A stretch of DNA of 64,000 bases. Origin: CAVZRC01 sp963777695 (lineage in GTDB: Bacteria; Planctomycetota; Planctomycetia; Isosphaerales; Isosphaeraceae). The translations under genes were made by a program, and so were the position numbers. The DNA is taken from assembly GCA_963777695.1 (NCBI GenBank), contig CAVZRC010000004.1:310001-374000 (forward strand), given 5' to 3'. Shown in pieces: positions 48,170 to 59,913 of this stretch. Position 1 is the first letter of the stretch; every line of letters starts with the position of its first letter. The notes below the pieces were generated by a model. The model ran no database searches. It was given only the letters and a program-made list of their open reading frames with translations, and was not told the DNA's origin.

Positions 48170-49067
48170 ATGAGCAGCATGACCCTCGTAATCGTGATCG
48201 CGGTCATTGGCGCAGGCCAGGCCAGGTCGAGTCGGTACACGCCAAGAACACGGTGTATCTGGATGTGCTCCAGAAGGGCCTGAAGATGGATGGGCAGGTC
48301 GTCAAACTGCCGGTGCCCCGGCTCCGGGACGACGAGGAGCCCGACGCCCGGCGCGCCGAACTGCGGGAGGTGGCCGGCTCGGATCGAGCCCTGGAGGACC
48401 TGCTCCGCGACTCGGTCACGGCCCCGTATATCATCAAGGTCCGGGACGTCAAGGCGGAGGCCGCGACGATCCGGGTCGCCGATGTCTGGTTCGTCGTCCA
48501 TGCCGACATCGCCCAGGTCAACCCGGAGAAGGAAGCCGCCCGCTCCGATGGCAAGGCCGTCGAAGCCGGCAACATGGCCGTCCAGACCCGACTCCTGAAG
48601 GGCGACACGCTCCGCGCCGCCGGGATCACGCCGCCGGCCAAGGCATCGGGCCTGTCAACGTGGTACACTCATCTTCATGGCCGCCTGCTGGGCCGCATCG
48701 AGATCGAAGTGACCAACCAGGTCGTGGCGTCGCGTACCGACGACTCGATCGTGATCGCTTCGCGGACCGACCCGGCGTTCGACAAGCCAGGACCGGATGC
48801 CAACGGCTGGAGGACGATCGGGACATCAGGCAACGACAAGGCCGAGGGTACGCTCAAGCCCTATGCGGGCGGGATCAGCTACTCCAAGATCAGCCGCCTC
48901 GGCTTCAAGCCGGGCGGCACTCCTGGTCGAGATCCACTCCGCCTTCATCGAGCCCAACGAGTGGTTCCAGGGAGGCGCCGATCCTCCGCTCGAAGTTCAG
49001 CGTCATCGCCCAGGACCAGATCCGCACCCTGCGCCGCGAGCTGTCACGACGTCGCGAATCTCACTGA
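48170..49067 (+). CDS. Secreted protein of unknown function (three frame breaks)
   Basis: A signal peptide (MSSMTLVIVIAVIGAGQ) starts at 48170, with AAGGA about 9 bases upstream. Near 48220 the frame changes to VESVHAKNTVYLDVLQKGLK and runs through VADVWFVVHADIAQVNPEKE to about 48921. A second change gives LLVEIHSAFIEPNEWFQG, and a third near 48973 gives APILRSKFSVIAQDQIRTLR, ending RRRESH. All three parts read naturally as one protein of about 298 residues. Three errors in 900 bases could mean a true pseudogene, but the general indel rate in this window makes assembly error more likely. Confidence 0.6.
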
Positions 49068-49191
49068 CCCCTTCCCTGTCAGGCCGAATCCATGCTAGCA
49101 TGATAGCTCTGGAGACCCGGGCTCAGGCCCGGGGACAGGTCTGAATCCGGTCGGGACGTAGAAGCCCCTGGAATGCTGGAGAGATGATCCG

Positions 49192-52062
49192 ATGTGGGAC
49201 CGCCTGGTTGGAGTTGGCTCGATGGCCCGTCGTGCGAGCGAAGGCGATGGTTTTCGGGGGCGTCGGCGAAGCCGGCGGCCCCTCGCTGAGGTCCTGGAGG
49301 ATCGACGGTTGTTGACCGCGTCGCTCCAGCCGATCGCCGACTTCAGTGTCCCGGCCCAGCAGGGGTATACCCTGCCGCTCGACGGCAGCGGCACCACCGA
49401 CGATCAGACCTTCACGGTCACGCAGACCTCCGGCGATGCGAATATCACCGCGAGCGTGGCGACTGGTCCGTTCTGGACGCTCAATACGAGCTACACGGAC
49501 CCCAGTAACTCCGCGAACGACTTCAGCGGCCAGTTGACCTTCCAGCTCTTCCAGACGCTGACCCCCAACACGGTCTCCCAGATCGAGCAGTACACGAACG
49601 ACGGGTATTACGACAACACGAACTTCATCCGGATCGCCAGCGGATTCCCCGGCAAGACGGATGACATCGTCCAGGGGGGGACGACCACGGCGAACGAGAG
49701 TTCGGCTAGCGGGCAGACCGGGACGCCGTTCCTCAACGAGAACGTCCAGCAACTGGCCTTCACCGGTCAGGATCAACTGGCGATGGCCAATGCCGGCGTG
49801 AATACAAACCTGCCCGATTCCACCCAGGGCGTGAACACGAACGATACGCAGTTCTTCGTCACGACGACCGGCTCGCCGAACTCGGTGCTGGGCTACGGAT
49901 ACACGATCTTCGGCCAGTTGGTCGCCGGCGTCGATACCCTCACGCAGGTCACGCAAGTCCCGCTCCAGGACCAGACAAACCCCGGTTATAACAACGAGCA
50001 CTCCGAGCCCGTCAACCCGGTGGACATGACCTCGGCGTCGCTCTCCGATGGGAATCCCAACGGCGTCCTGCTCATCGATACGACGCAGGCCACCGCGGGC
50101 GAATCGGCGACATTCATGGTGACCGCCACCGATCCCACCGACGGCTCGACGGTCAGCCAGTCGTTCACCGTGACCGTCGGCGCCTACGCGGGGCCGACCG
50201 ACCCGGCCATCGACTTCAAGCCGCTCGCCAGCCCGGTCACGGCGACGGCGCCCGGGGGTAAGGCGACGGCCGTTACGCTAACCGGCAAGGACGGTTATCC
50301 CGATAAGACCAAGACGGGGACGCTGACGTACTCACTGGTCTCGCAGCCGAGCGACGGGACCATCACCAACTTCGACGCGACGACAGGTACCTTCGATTAC
50401 ACGCCGAATCCGGGCTTCACGGGCACGGATACGTTCCAGTATGAAGTCCAAGAACTCGGACCGGCGCCGCCGATCAGCTCCTCGGAGAATGGACCGGCCG
50501 TGACCACGACCAGCGATCCGACGACCGTGACGATCACGGACACGCCGACCGCTCCGACGATCACCTGGGCCATGCCTTCGAGCATCCCCTATGGCACGGC
50601 ACTCTCCGCCACGCAGCTCGACGCGACCACGACCGTACCGGGGACCTTCACCTATTCGCCGCCCGCCGGGACGATCCTGCCGCTGGGCAGCAACCAGACC
50701 CTGTCGGTCAGCTTCACGCCCACCGACAGCGTCGATTACAGCGATGCTTCCGGCTCCACGACCATCGATGTGACCCAGGGGACCCCGACGATCACCTGGG
50801 CCAAGCCGTCAAACATCGTCTATGGCACCGCGATCGGCGCCGCGCAGCTCGACGCGACCGCCAGCGTGGCCGGGACCTTCACCTACTCGACGACCGCGGG
50901 CACAATCCTCGATCCCGGCAACGGCTGGACCCTTTCAGTCAGCTTCAAACCCACGGACACGACCGATTACACCACCGCCAGCGACGCGACGTCCATCAGC
51001 GTGGAACACGCAACGCCGACGATCACCTGGGCGGCGCCGGCGAGCATCGCCTATGGTACGGCACTGACCGCGGCGCAACTCGATGCCACGGCATCGTGGA
51101 CCGTGGGCGGGGTCGCGGGCAGCGTGGCCGGGACCTTCACCTATTCGCCGGCCATGGGAACGGTCCTCCAGCCGGGTAGCCACACCCTGTCGGTCATCTT
51201 CACGCCGACCGACACCACCGATTACACCACTGCATCGGGCACCACCACCGTCGAAGTGACCAAGGCTACGCCGACGATCACCTGGGCCGCGCCGGCGAGT
51301 ATCGTCTATGGAACGGCGCTCACCGAGGCGCAGCTCGACGCGACCGCGAGCGTGCCCGGGACCTTCACCTATTCGCCGCCCCCGGGAACGGTCCTCGCGG
51401 CGGGGAACAACCAGACCCTGTCGGTGACCTTCACGCCCACGAACTCGGCCGACTACACCACGGCCAGCGACGGGACGACCATCAACGTCACGCCGAAGAC
51501 CGTATCAACCGGCGGCTCGCCCACGCCGACACCGACCCCCACGCCGCTGGTGACCATCGCCGGAGTCCAGTTGGATAAGAATAAGAAAGGACAGGTTACC
51601 GAGATCGTGCTGACCCTGAGCGGTCCGGTCGACGCCGCCGAGGCGGTCAGCACGGCGACGTATCACCTGGCCACGGCGGGCAAGAATGGATCGTTCACCG
51701 CCAAGAACGCACAGGTCATCAAGCTGAGCTCGGCCGGCTACGACGGGGCGAATGACACGATCGCGCTGGTGCCGAAGAAGCCGATCGCACTGAGCAAGTC
51801 CGTGCAGCTCGTGGTCTACGGCGGCGCGTCCTCGGGCTTGCAGGACAGCCTGGGCCGGTACATCGACGGCAACCACGACGGCCAGGCCGGCGGGGACGCG
51901 GTCGGCATCCTTTCCAGGAGCGGGGCCAGCATCGACGCGGTGGCGATGGGGGCCCCTCCTCTATCTTCGATCTCCGCGATGAACGCGATCGACGTCCTGC
52001 TCGCCCAGTCGGCGTCGGACGGGCTGGTCCATCATTCCGCGGCCAGGAAGCTTCGGGGTTGA
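49192..52062 (+). CDS. Large secreted cyclophilin-type PPIase with LEPR-XLL leader and tandem Ig-like repeats
   Basis: A 956-residue protein. The N-terminus (RPLAEVLEDRRLLTAS, residues 30-44) is the LEPR-XLL signature. A cyclophilin-like peptidyl-prolyl isomerase domain follows (about 95-280; FQLFQTLTPNTVSQIEQYTN, YYDNTNFIRIASGFPGKTDD and TQFFVTTTGSPNSVLGYGYT). Then come a cadherin-like stretch with TGTFDYTPNPGFTGTDTFQY, four tandem repeats of about 80 residues (TPTITWA.P..I.YGTAL.. then FTPT...DYTTASG), and a C-terminal Ca-binding-like beta domain with DGNHDGQAGGDAVG. Fusing a PPIase to surface-type repeats suggests a folding helper in the envelope or matrix. GGAGAG precedes the start. Confidence 0.87.
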   Translation: MWDRLVGVGSMARRASEGDGFRGRRRSRRPLAEVLEDRRLLTASLQPIADFSVPAQQGYTLPLDGSGTTDDQTFTVTQTSGDANITASVATGPFWTLNTSYTDPSNSANDFSGQLTFQLFQTLTPNTVSQIEQYTNDGYYDNTNFIRIASGFPGKTDDIVQGGTTTANESSASGQTGTPFLNENVQQLAFTGQDQLAMANAGVNTNLPDSTQGVNTNDTQFFVTTTGSPNSVLGYGYTIFGQLVAGVDTLTQVTQVPLQDQTNPGYNNEHSEPVNPVDMTSASLSDGNPNGVLLIDTTQATAGESATFMVTATDPTDGSTVSQSFTVTVGAYAGPTDPAIDFKPLASPVTATAPGGKATAVTLTGKDGYPDKTKTGTLTYSLVSQPSDGTITNFDATTGTFDYTPNPGFTGTDTFQYEVQELGPAPPISSSENGPAVTTTSDPTTVTITDTPTAPTITWAMPSSIPYGTALSATQLDATTTVPGTFTYSPPAGTILPLGSNQTLSVSFTPTDSVDYSDASGSTTIDVTQGTPTITWAKPSNIVYGTAIGAAQLDATASVAGTFTYSTTAGTILDPGNGWTLSVSFKPTDTTDYTTASDATSISVEHATPTITWAAPASIAYGTALTAAQLDATASWTVGGVAGSVAGTFTYSPAMGTVLQPGSHTLSVIFTPTDTTDYTTASGTTTVEVTKATPTITWAAPASIVYGTALTEAQLDATASVPGTFTYSPPPGTVLAAGNNQTLSVTFTPTNSADYTTASDGTTINVTPKTVSTGGSPTPTPTPTPLVTIAGVQLDKNKKGQVTEIVLTLSGPVDAAEAVSTATYHLATAGKNGSFTAKNAQVIKLSSAGYDGANDTIALVPKKPIALSKSVQLVVYGGASSGLQDSLGRYIDGNHDGQAGGDAVGILSRSGASIDAVAMGAPPLSSISAMNAIDVLLAQSASDGLVHHSAARKLRG

Positions 52063-52084
52063 GAAGGCGATGGACATTGTCAGG

Positions 52085-52633
52085 TCAACCGATCGCCTTG
52101 GCCTGCCAATGTTGTGCCACCATGATGAAGAGATCGGCGGCCGCCTCGGACTCGAATGCCCGGAGCGGGACGGCCAGCACGGCGAACTCCTCATCGGTGA
52201 AGAACACCAGGTAACCCGAGGACTTCCCGAGTTTGCGGATGGTCCGCCAGGGTCGGATAAACGTCCTCCCGTCCTCGAACGTGTGTTGGCAGCCTTCCGC
52301 ATTGAGGGTCAAGGTCTGCTCGGTGAAGAAGCCCGCTTCTTCACCTTGCCGGATCGTGCGGCGCTCGGCGTTCCGGATCAGCCAACGGAACAACATCAGG
52401 CCCGCCCCCGCACCGATCGCGAGCCCTACGGGTCGCGAGCGATCCGCGACGGTCCCGATGAGCCAGCCGATGCCGGCACCGAAGATCGTGAAGAGGACGG
52501 CCGCATAGATCGGTGCTCTCGGGTACCGATTTTTCATGTGGAGACGATGCATCGTCCTCAGATCCTCGGGCTCGAGGTGGTACGTCACCGCCCAGGTCGC
52601 CGCGGAATCCGACTCCGATGCCATGCTGGCCAT
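52085..52633 (-). CDS. YcxB-like membrane protein
   Basis: A 182-residue protein with two adjacent membrane segments, at about residues 42-60 (IYAAVLFTIFGAGIGWLIGT) and 66-84. The C-terminal soluble part reads LTLNAEGCQHTFEDGRTFIR, PWRTIRKLGKSSGYLVFFTD and EFAVLAVPLRAFESEAAADL, the YcxB-type module. Two close Met codons (52633, 52624) make the start uncertain. It is 21 bases downstream of the preceding minus-strand gene, so they are probably co-transcribed. Confidence 0.75.
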   Translation of the reverse strand: MASMASESDSAATWAVTYHLEPEDLRTMHRLHMKNRYPRAPIYAAVLFTIFGAGIGWLIGTVADRSRPVGLAIGAGAGLMLFRWLIRNAERRTIRQGEEAGFFTEQTLTLNAEGCQHTFEDGRTFIRPWRTIRKLGKSSGYLVFFTDEEFAVLAVPLRAFESEAAADLFIMVAQHWQAKAIG

Positions 52634-52654
52634 CCCGTATTCGCAGGGTGGGTA

Positions 52655-53648
52655 CTATCTCGCTCGTTCTCCGGCATTCGCCACCTGGGATTCCTTGGCG
52701 CGGGCCTTTTCTCCGGCGCGAAGAGGATCTTGCGGAGCATCTTCTTCGAGCTCCTCGGTATCGACGCTGATGGGCCGATTGGCGACGGCCACGAGCTTCT
52801 CGCCCAGCGGCTTGTTCACCTTGAGCTTCTGGCCCGGCGGGAGCTTGCGCATCGCGAACGACCAGGAGATGGGAACCATGCCGAGCAGCTTCTTCGCCTG
52901 GACGTCGAGCTCGCAATCGAAGGTCGTCTTGGCCGCCAGATCGATGACCTCGGGCGGCGGCGTCTTGTTGATCGCCCCCGGCCACATCGACCAGACTCCC
53001 ACGCGGAGCCGTCCCGTCGTGGGATCGACGCAGAACGCGTAATAGAGGTCGAACCTTTCGATGCTTCCCGTGGACGACCAGGGTGGTCGGTGCCCGGAGC
53101 AGGGCGAAGGTCGAGGTGGACGCGATGATCCGGGCCTCTACCAGCTCCGATTCCGCGGCGTCGAGCACCATCTGCTCGACCGTCGAGAGCTTCAGGCCCA
53201 GGGCTTGCACCCGGTCGGCGGTGACCACGATGTCTTCCTTGGGGCCGTCGCGGCCGGGGACGCACATGCCGATCCCGACGCGGGCGAGGATGAACTCCTT
53301 GTCGAGCCCCAGACCCTGGACGTCGGCGAGGATGGCCGTCCGGAACATGGTCGCGGTCTTGGTGGCCGCGGTGGGCAGGGTGTCCAGGTCGCCCGATTTC
53401 AACTTGGGAATCGACTTGATCACGGAGTGAGTCCACCCCTCCGGCGGCGTCTCCGCAATCCGCGTCCCCGCCGACAACTTCACCAGTTGGGGCTTGCTGC
53501 CGATCATCACCCGTGCAAGCGAGATGGCCGTCCCGATCCCCGCGCCCTCGCAAGGGACGGAGCCGGCAGCGCCGAGGATCGCCAATAACGTCGCGATCCA
53601 AGTCCCGCGCCGAAGACTGTCATCCGTGAGCATTCCGATCCTCGCCAT
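52655..53648 (-). CDS. Secreted protein of unknown function (one frame break)
   Basis: About 330 residues after repair. GGGAGGGG precedes the start at 53648. The signal peptide is TWIATLLAILGAAGSVPCEG. The mature part shows a repeated alpha/beta pattern (MIGSKPQLVKLSAGTRIAET; DGPKEDIVVTADRVQALGLK; MVLDAAESELVEARIIASTS). Near 53064 an extra G in GGG breaks the frame after TTLVVHG; the second frame gives SIERFDLYYAFCVDPTTG and ends AGERAR. The second part has DLAAKTTFDCELDVQAKKLL. I recognise no family. Confidence 0.7.
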
Positions 53649-54261
53649 TCGTCCCCTCCCCTCATGAGAGGCAAATCCCGATCCGTGGGTCACTTCTCCC
53701 GCTATCAGTTGTCGCGACCGCAATTTATCACGACGCCCCGGAAAGATCATCCGCAGCTTCTCGACAATCTTTACGATCCGCTCGACCTGCATCTTCCACA
53801 ATAGCACATCGCCCAAACCTACATCGCATTTTACCCAGAGTCTGGCGAGGACCGATCGAGCCCTCGGTGTCGTAGAATGGTTGGGAGAGTCCTCTGGGTC
53901 TTCTCAAGAGCGACAAACGGGACATCGAAGGAGGGAATTTGGAGCAAGTCGTCGTGTACGTAATGCCTTGTCCAGTCTCGCCTAAGCCTACTTCTTGCTT
54001 TCCGAGGGGGCGTCCACGTGCCGGCTTTATACTGGGGTTCTGGCACCGATAAACCGATCAAAGTTGAACGGACCCACTTCGAGCATGGATTCGCGAGATT
54101 GATCCCACCAGATGTTCCTCGAGTTTGGATTTCCTGGACAAGAATATTGCCGAGATTTTCCCTATCTTTTCTAAGCGAAACAAACTCCACAAGTAACCCA
54201 GCCCACGCCTTCTGTCAGGTATACTTCCTTGGCAGTCTGGTAACCTGGGAGGCATGAATCG
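53649..54261. other. Promoter region of the PKS operon
   Basis: 613 bases between the divergent hypothetical gene and PKS1. The composition is less GC-rich than the flanks. A plus-strand frame at 54018-54257 has no ribosome binding site and is not supported. A GGGAGG at 54249-54254 serves the PKS1 GTG start. I see no recognisable operator or -35/-10 pair. Confidence 0.5.
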
Positions 54262-57200
54262 GTGAAGAGACGCACCCCGCCGAGCAACGTTCGCGAAACC
54301 GAGGGGACCGACGCGAAGGCGGACGAGCCGAGCGAGCGGCCGTCGGACATTGCCGTCATCGGTATGGCGTCGGTCTTTCCCGGCGCGGCCGATGCCGAGC
54401 AATTCTGGTCGAACACAATGCGCGGGGTCGACGCCATCACGGAGATCCCGTCGGACCGATGGGACTGGCGGCTCTATTACGATCCGGACCCGAAAGCGCC
54501 CGATAAGATCATCTCGAAGTGGGGCGGGTTCCTACCCGATGTGACCTTCGACCCATTGAAATACGGGATGCCTCCCTCGAGCCTGCCGTCGATCGAACCG
54601 GCGCAGTTGCTGGCCCTGGAGGTCGTCCGGAGGGCGCTGACGGACGCCGGCTACGCGGAACGGGCGTTTCCTCGCGAGCAGACGGCGGTGGTGCTGGGCA
54701 TGGGCGGCGGCGCGGCGCAACTGGCGATGGGATATGCATTTCGCTCTTACTTGCCGATGCTCGACACGGTCATCCCCGGCGGCGGCGAGCAGGCGCTGGC
54801 GTCGTGCAAGGGACTCTTGCCCGAGTGGACCGAGGATTCCTTCCCCGGTTTCCTGCTCAATGTCACGGCGGGGCGGATCGCCAACCGACTCAACCTGGGT
54901 GGCGCCAACTACACGGTCAACGCGGCCTGCGGCTCGTCGCTGGCCGCGGCCGCGCTGGCCGTGCGGGAGCTGGAGGTCGGCGCGGCCGACATGGTCATCC
55001 TGGGCGGCGTGGACACGGTCCAGAACCCGTTCACGTACCTGGCATTCAGCAAGACGCAGGCGTTCTCGCCGCAGGGCCGGTGTCAACCGTTCGACGCGGG
55101 GGCCAACGGGATCGTCATCAGCGAGGGTGTTGCCGCACTGGTGCTGAAGCGCCTCGCGGATGCCGAACGCGACGGCGACCGGATCTATTCCGTGATCAAG
55201 GGCGTGGGTGCCTCCAGCGACGGCCGCGCGCGGGGACTGACGGCGCCGGTAGTCGAGGGTCAGACTCGGGCCATCAACCGGGCTTACAAGAAAGCCGCGG
55301 TCTCGCCGGCGACGGTCGGATACGTCGAGGCGCATGGGACCGGCACGGCGCTGGGCGATGTCGTCGAGATCGAGGCGCTGGGCGAGGTGTTCCAGGCCGC
55401 CGGCGCCGAGCCTCGCGACTGCGTCGTGGGATCGGTCAAATCGCTGGTCGGTCACACCAAGTGCGCCGCCGGGCTCGCCGGGCTGATCAACGCCTCGCTG
55501 GCGCTCTATCATCAAGTCCTGCCGCCGACGATCGGCATCGAATCGCCCAACCCCAAGCTCGACCTCCAGGAGGGCCCGTTCCGCCTCTGCACCCAGAGTC
55601 AGCCCTGGCTCCATCCGCACGAGGACCGACCCAGGCGCGCCGGGGTCAGTGCGTTCGGTTTCGGCGGGACCAATTTCCACGCCGTGCTCGAGGCGTATGA
55701 TGGCAATACCGGCCCCGAGCCCGCCTCCGCACTCGCCGAATGGCCGGTCGAGCTGATGGTCTGGGAGGCCGACCAGCCGGGCGCGCTGATCAAGTCCATC
55801 GATCGATTGATCTCATCATTGAAAGCAGGATCGCGCCCGGCGCTGCGTGAGCTGTCGGACGCACTGATCCGCGCCCGGGCGGAGGGTGCGACGCTTTCGA
55901 AGGTCCCGGGAGGCGAGCGGGCGATCCTTGCCATCGTGACGGGCTCGCACGACGACTTGATCGACAAGCTGACGCAGGCGCGGGGGGCGATCGCCGAGGG
56001 TCGATCGGCGTTCGAGGATCCGCGCGGGGTGTTCTTCGCGGCACTGCCGGAGTGGGCGGCGAGCCGAGTGGCGTTCCTCTTCCCGGGACAGGGCGCGCAG
56101 TCGCCCGGCATGCTGCGAGAGCTCGCCGTGGTCTTCCCGGAGGTCCGCGGGGCCTTCGATGAATTCGCGCGGGTGGTCCTGTCGCGGGGCGGGCCGTCGC
56201 TGGGACCGGTCATCTTCCCGCCGCCCGCCTTCGACGATTCGACGCGTGAGGAATCGCGGCGGGCCCTGATGCAGACCGACGTGGCCCAGCCCGCGATCGG
56301 TGCGGCCTGCGTTGGGATGCTGCGGTTGCTCCTCGGCCTGGGCCTCGAGCCCGACATGGTCGCCGGCCATAGCTATGGCGAGCTGGTCGCCCTCCACGCC
56401 GCAGGCGCGCTGGCGACCGGGGATCTGGCCGAACTCTCGATGGAGCGGGGCCGGCTGATGCAGGAAGCCGGTCAGGCGGCGAGCGGCTCGATGGCCGCCG
56501 TCATGGCCGGGCCCGAGGCCGTCGCGGACCTGATCGGCGACATGCCGGATGTCGAGGCCGCCAACTGGAACGGCCCGCGACAGACGGTCATCGCCGGGCC
56601 GAGCGAGTCGATCCGGCGGGCGATCCAGGTGGCCTCGGCGCAAGGGATCGTCGCCCGCGCCCTGCCGGTCTCGTGCGCCTTCCACACGCGGATGATCGCC
56701 GGGGCACGCGAGCCGCTGGCCCTCTTCGCCCGCGACCGGATCCGACGGGCGCCGGACCGGCCGGTGTACTCCAACCTGGACGCCGCCCCTCATCCCGCCG
56801 ACCCGTCGGCGATCGCGAGCCGGCTGGGCGATCATTTGGCCAGCCCCGTGCGGTTCGGTGAGATGATCGACGCGATGCATCGCGACGGGGCGCGCGTGTT
56901 CGTCGAGGTCGGCCCGGGGGCGATCCTGAGCCCGATGGTCGAGTCGGTCTTGCACGATCGGCCCCACCTGGCGATCTCCTGCGACGCGACGTTCTCACCC
57001 GGCCTGTCCACCCTGCTCCTGCGGCTCGCGCGACTCCTCGTCGCCGGGCTTCCGCTCCGGATCGATCGGCTGACCGAGGGCCGCGTCCGACGCCGACTCG
57101 ACCTTGACAACCTGCCGGCCGACGGGCTTGCGGAGCCGGCCTCCGCGTCCACCTGGCTCGTCAACGGCAGCCGTGCGCGGCCGATCGCCGCGCCCGAACC

Positions 57201-59913
57201 GGCCCGGCTCGGCACCGGTCCCGTGTTGCCCATGACCGGACTCGGTCCCAGGCCGGGTCCGCAAACTCAGCCGCAACCGACCACCGCGGACGCTCCGGGC
57301 ACAAGGACTTCGACTCTCCCCGTTGTCAACAGGCACCCGGCGACCCGCAATGGCCGGCCGGTTCCACCCGCCGCCGCATTCGCAGGCTCATCGCATCGCG
57401 AGGGGCTCGTGCCCTCCCCTGCCATCTCCCTGCGAACCGGTCATGGCAAACTGGATACACCCATGACGACCAAGACCTCGACCGCTCCGTCTCAAGTACC
57501 CGGGCCAGGACAATCGACGCCCCACGCCGATCGCGTCATGGAGTCCTTCCAGAAGACCATGCAGGTCTTCCTTGACGTCCAGAAGGCCACGATGCTCGCC
57601 TACCTCAACGCCCGAGGTACCCTGCCGACGGCCGGCGGACCGGACGTAGGGTGCTCTGTGAGCACCGATTTTGAGAACGGAGCCATCGCAAACGGGCACG
57701 CGGAGCGGCACGAGAACGGTGCGGCTCACATCGCCATCTCGCGACACGTCGAGCCGCCGCGAATCATTCCGCGGCCTTCGGTCAGTCCGGCACCAGCCAC
57801 GGGAGACCACCGCGAGCAAGCCTACAACCACAGCACGGCATCCCAGCCCAACGGGAGTTCGGCCTACCGCAACGGGAAGCCCTCGATGCCCCAGGCGATC
57901 AAAACGGAGGTCGAGGCGCCCGCTCGTGTGGTCGAGAGCCCGCCGCTGGATCGCGCGTCGATCACCGCGAGGCTGCTGGAGATCGTCCGCGATCGAACCG
58001 GCTACCCGATCGAGACGCTCGGGCTTGACCTCGACATGGAGGCCGATCTCGGGATCGATTCGATCAAGCGTGTCGAGATCCTGGGCAAGCTTCGCGATGA
58101 GTTTCCGAGCCTGAAGGGCCTGTCGGATTCGGCGGAGGTCATGGATGCCTTGACCCGGGCACGTACACTCGGTGAGACCGTCGATCGGATGGCGGCCCTG
58201 GCCATGCCTTCCCCGCTTGCGGGGGAAGATGGCCCAGAGGGCCGGATGCTGACTCGAACGAACTCCCCCCCCAACCCTTCCCCGCAAGGGGGGAGGGAGA
58301 CAGATGCCGAAACACGGCGCGTGCTGGAGGTGGTCGAGGCCCCACTTCCGCGACAACGGTTCGGCCTGATGCCGGGCGGCCGGATCGTCGTGACCGATGA
58401 CCGCCGGGGCGTCGCCGAGGCGCTGGCGATTTGCCTGGAAGCCACCGGCGTCCACGTCGAGCGAGTGGGCGGTCGCGATCGGCCGGTCGAATGGACGTCG
58501 CCCGCGGCGATCGATTCGGTCCTCGACGGGATTCGGTCCCGAGGGCCGATCGCGGGGATCGTGCATGCTTTGCCGCTGGGCCAGTTCAACCTCAGGCGAT
58601 CCCTCCGGCCCATGCTGGTCGGAGCGGACCGGCGAGGGAGTCAAGGGGTTATTCTTGCTGGCCAGGGCGACGGTCGCTGACCTGGAGGCCGCAGCGAAGG
58701 CCGGCGGATCTTGCCTGATCGCGGCCACCGCGCTCGGGGGCCGATTCGCCTCCGCGGGCAGTACCCATGCCGAGTTCTTCCCGGGGCATGGCGGAGTCGC
58801 GGGGCTGGTCAAGACCCTGGCCCGCGAGTGGCCGATCGTCCGCTGCCGGGTCGTCGATCTCGCGATGAAAGATAAGGCCGAGACCCTTGCCGGCCGGCTG
58901 GCCGACGAGGTCTTCGCCGGCGACGGCTGGGCAGAGGTTGGTTACGACCAAGGTCGTCGCATCCGCTTGCATACGGTCACCAGCCCGCTGCTACACACTG
59001 ATTCGGGCATCGAGCTGGAGCCCGGCGAGCCAATCGTGATCACGGGAGGTGCCCGCGGGATCACGGCCCTGGTGGCTGCCGAGCTGGCGCCATCTGGCGG
59101 CCGACGCTCCTGATCGTCGGCACCACCCCGCCGCCGGATCAGGCCGAGGCCGACGAGACCGCGGGTCTCGGCGGAGAAGCCGAGATCAAGGCCGCGCTGC
59201 ACGCCCGGCTGAGAGGCGAGGGCCGGCCGGCCGGGCCCGCCGAGATCGAGGCGTCCTACCAGGCGATCCGACGTGCCCGCGAAGTCCGCGAGAACCTGGC
59301 GATCCTGCGCCAGGCGGGCGCGGCCGTCGAGTATGCGCGCGCCGACGTACGCGACCCGGAGGCGATGGCCGCCGTCCTCGACGGCTGGCGTGTCCGGTAT
59401 GGCGACCCCGTCGGGCTGATCCACGGGGCCGGGTTGATCAAGGACAAGCTGATCCGCGAGAAGACCCTCGAATCGTTCGACCGCGTCCTCGGCACGAAGC
59501 TCGAAGGGGCGCTCAACTTGCTCCGGCTGGTGCGCCCCGAGTCCCTGAAATTCACGGCCATGTTCTCGTCGATCGCCGGTCGGTTCGGCAACGTGGGCCA
59601 GTCGGATTACGCGTCGGCCAACGAGGTCCTCAACAAGCTGGCCCACTGGCTCGACCGGCGCTGGCCGGGTCGCGTCGTGTCGGTGATCTGGGGGCCGTGG
59701 TCGGGCGTGGGCATGGTCTCGCAGCTCGAGGGCCACCTGGGTCGCCAGGGTCTGGGGATGATCGCGCCGGAGGTGGGCCGGACCCTGCTGGTCGACGAGC
59801 TCCGTCATGGCCGCAAGGGGGACGTCGAGATCGTCTACGCCGGCGGGCTGGGGACGCTCGAGGAGCCGCTGGCATACGAGCCGGCCCCTCCGCGGGCGGA
59901 GGCCGTCCGATGA
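54262..59913 (+). CDS. PfaA/HglE-like polyketide synthase, KS-AT-ACP-KR (two frame breaks)
   Basis: An iterative type I synthase of about 1884 residues. The KS domain (about 30-480) keeps its triad: C223 in NAACGSSLAA, EAHGTGTALGD and GSVKSLVGHTKCAAG. The AT domain has FLFPGQGAQSPGM and S704 in GHSYGELVAL. A long linker holds a helix (57538-57606) and one ACP with S1267 in LGIDSIKRVEILG, the ACP type of polyunsaturated fatty acid synthases. The KR follows with GGARGIT and SDYASANEVLN, and ends at 59913. The frame breaks near 58625 and again near 59094, both inside the KR region. A palindromic repeat sits in frame at 58208-58298. GTG start at 54262 with GGGAGG 9 bases upstream. The stop overlaps the PKS2 start. 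Confidence 0.9.
57538..57606 (+). other. Conserved linker helix in PKS1
   Basis: This segment encodes a predicted amphipathic helix with the pattern FQ.TM.VFL..Q..M.AYL. The same pattern occurs in PKS2 (63024-63092), in both cases after the AT domain. It lies 120 residues before the ACP here. Confidence 0.6.
58208..58298. repeat. Palindromic repeat inside the PKS1 coding region
   Basis: Two GC-rich stems lie in the linker between ACP and KR: CTTCCCC-GCTTGC-GGGGGAAG at 58208-58228 and a second with CCTTCCCCGC at 58277 onwards. The encoded text, SPLAGEDGPEGRM and NSPPNPSPQGGRE, is low complexity and unlike a PKS domain. It stays in frame. It resembles a widespread intergenic repeat type. Confidence 0.7.

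Noticed and set aside
50540..51500. Regularly spaced similar DNA that could suggest a repeat array
   Set aside because: It is the coding sequence for four Ig-like protein repeats of about 80 residues; there are no short identical repeats with unique spacers, so it is not a CRISPR array.
54018..54257. Possible small gene before PKS1
   Set aside because: No ribosome binding site, GTG start, and a composition unlike neighbouring proteins.
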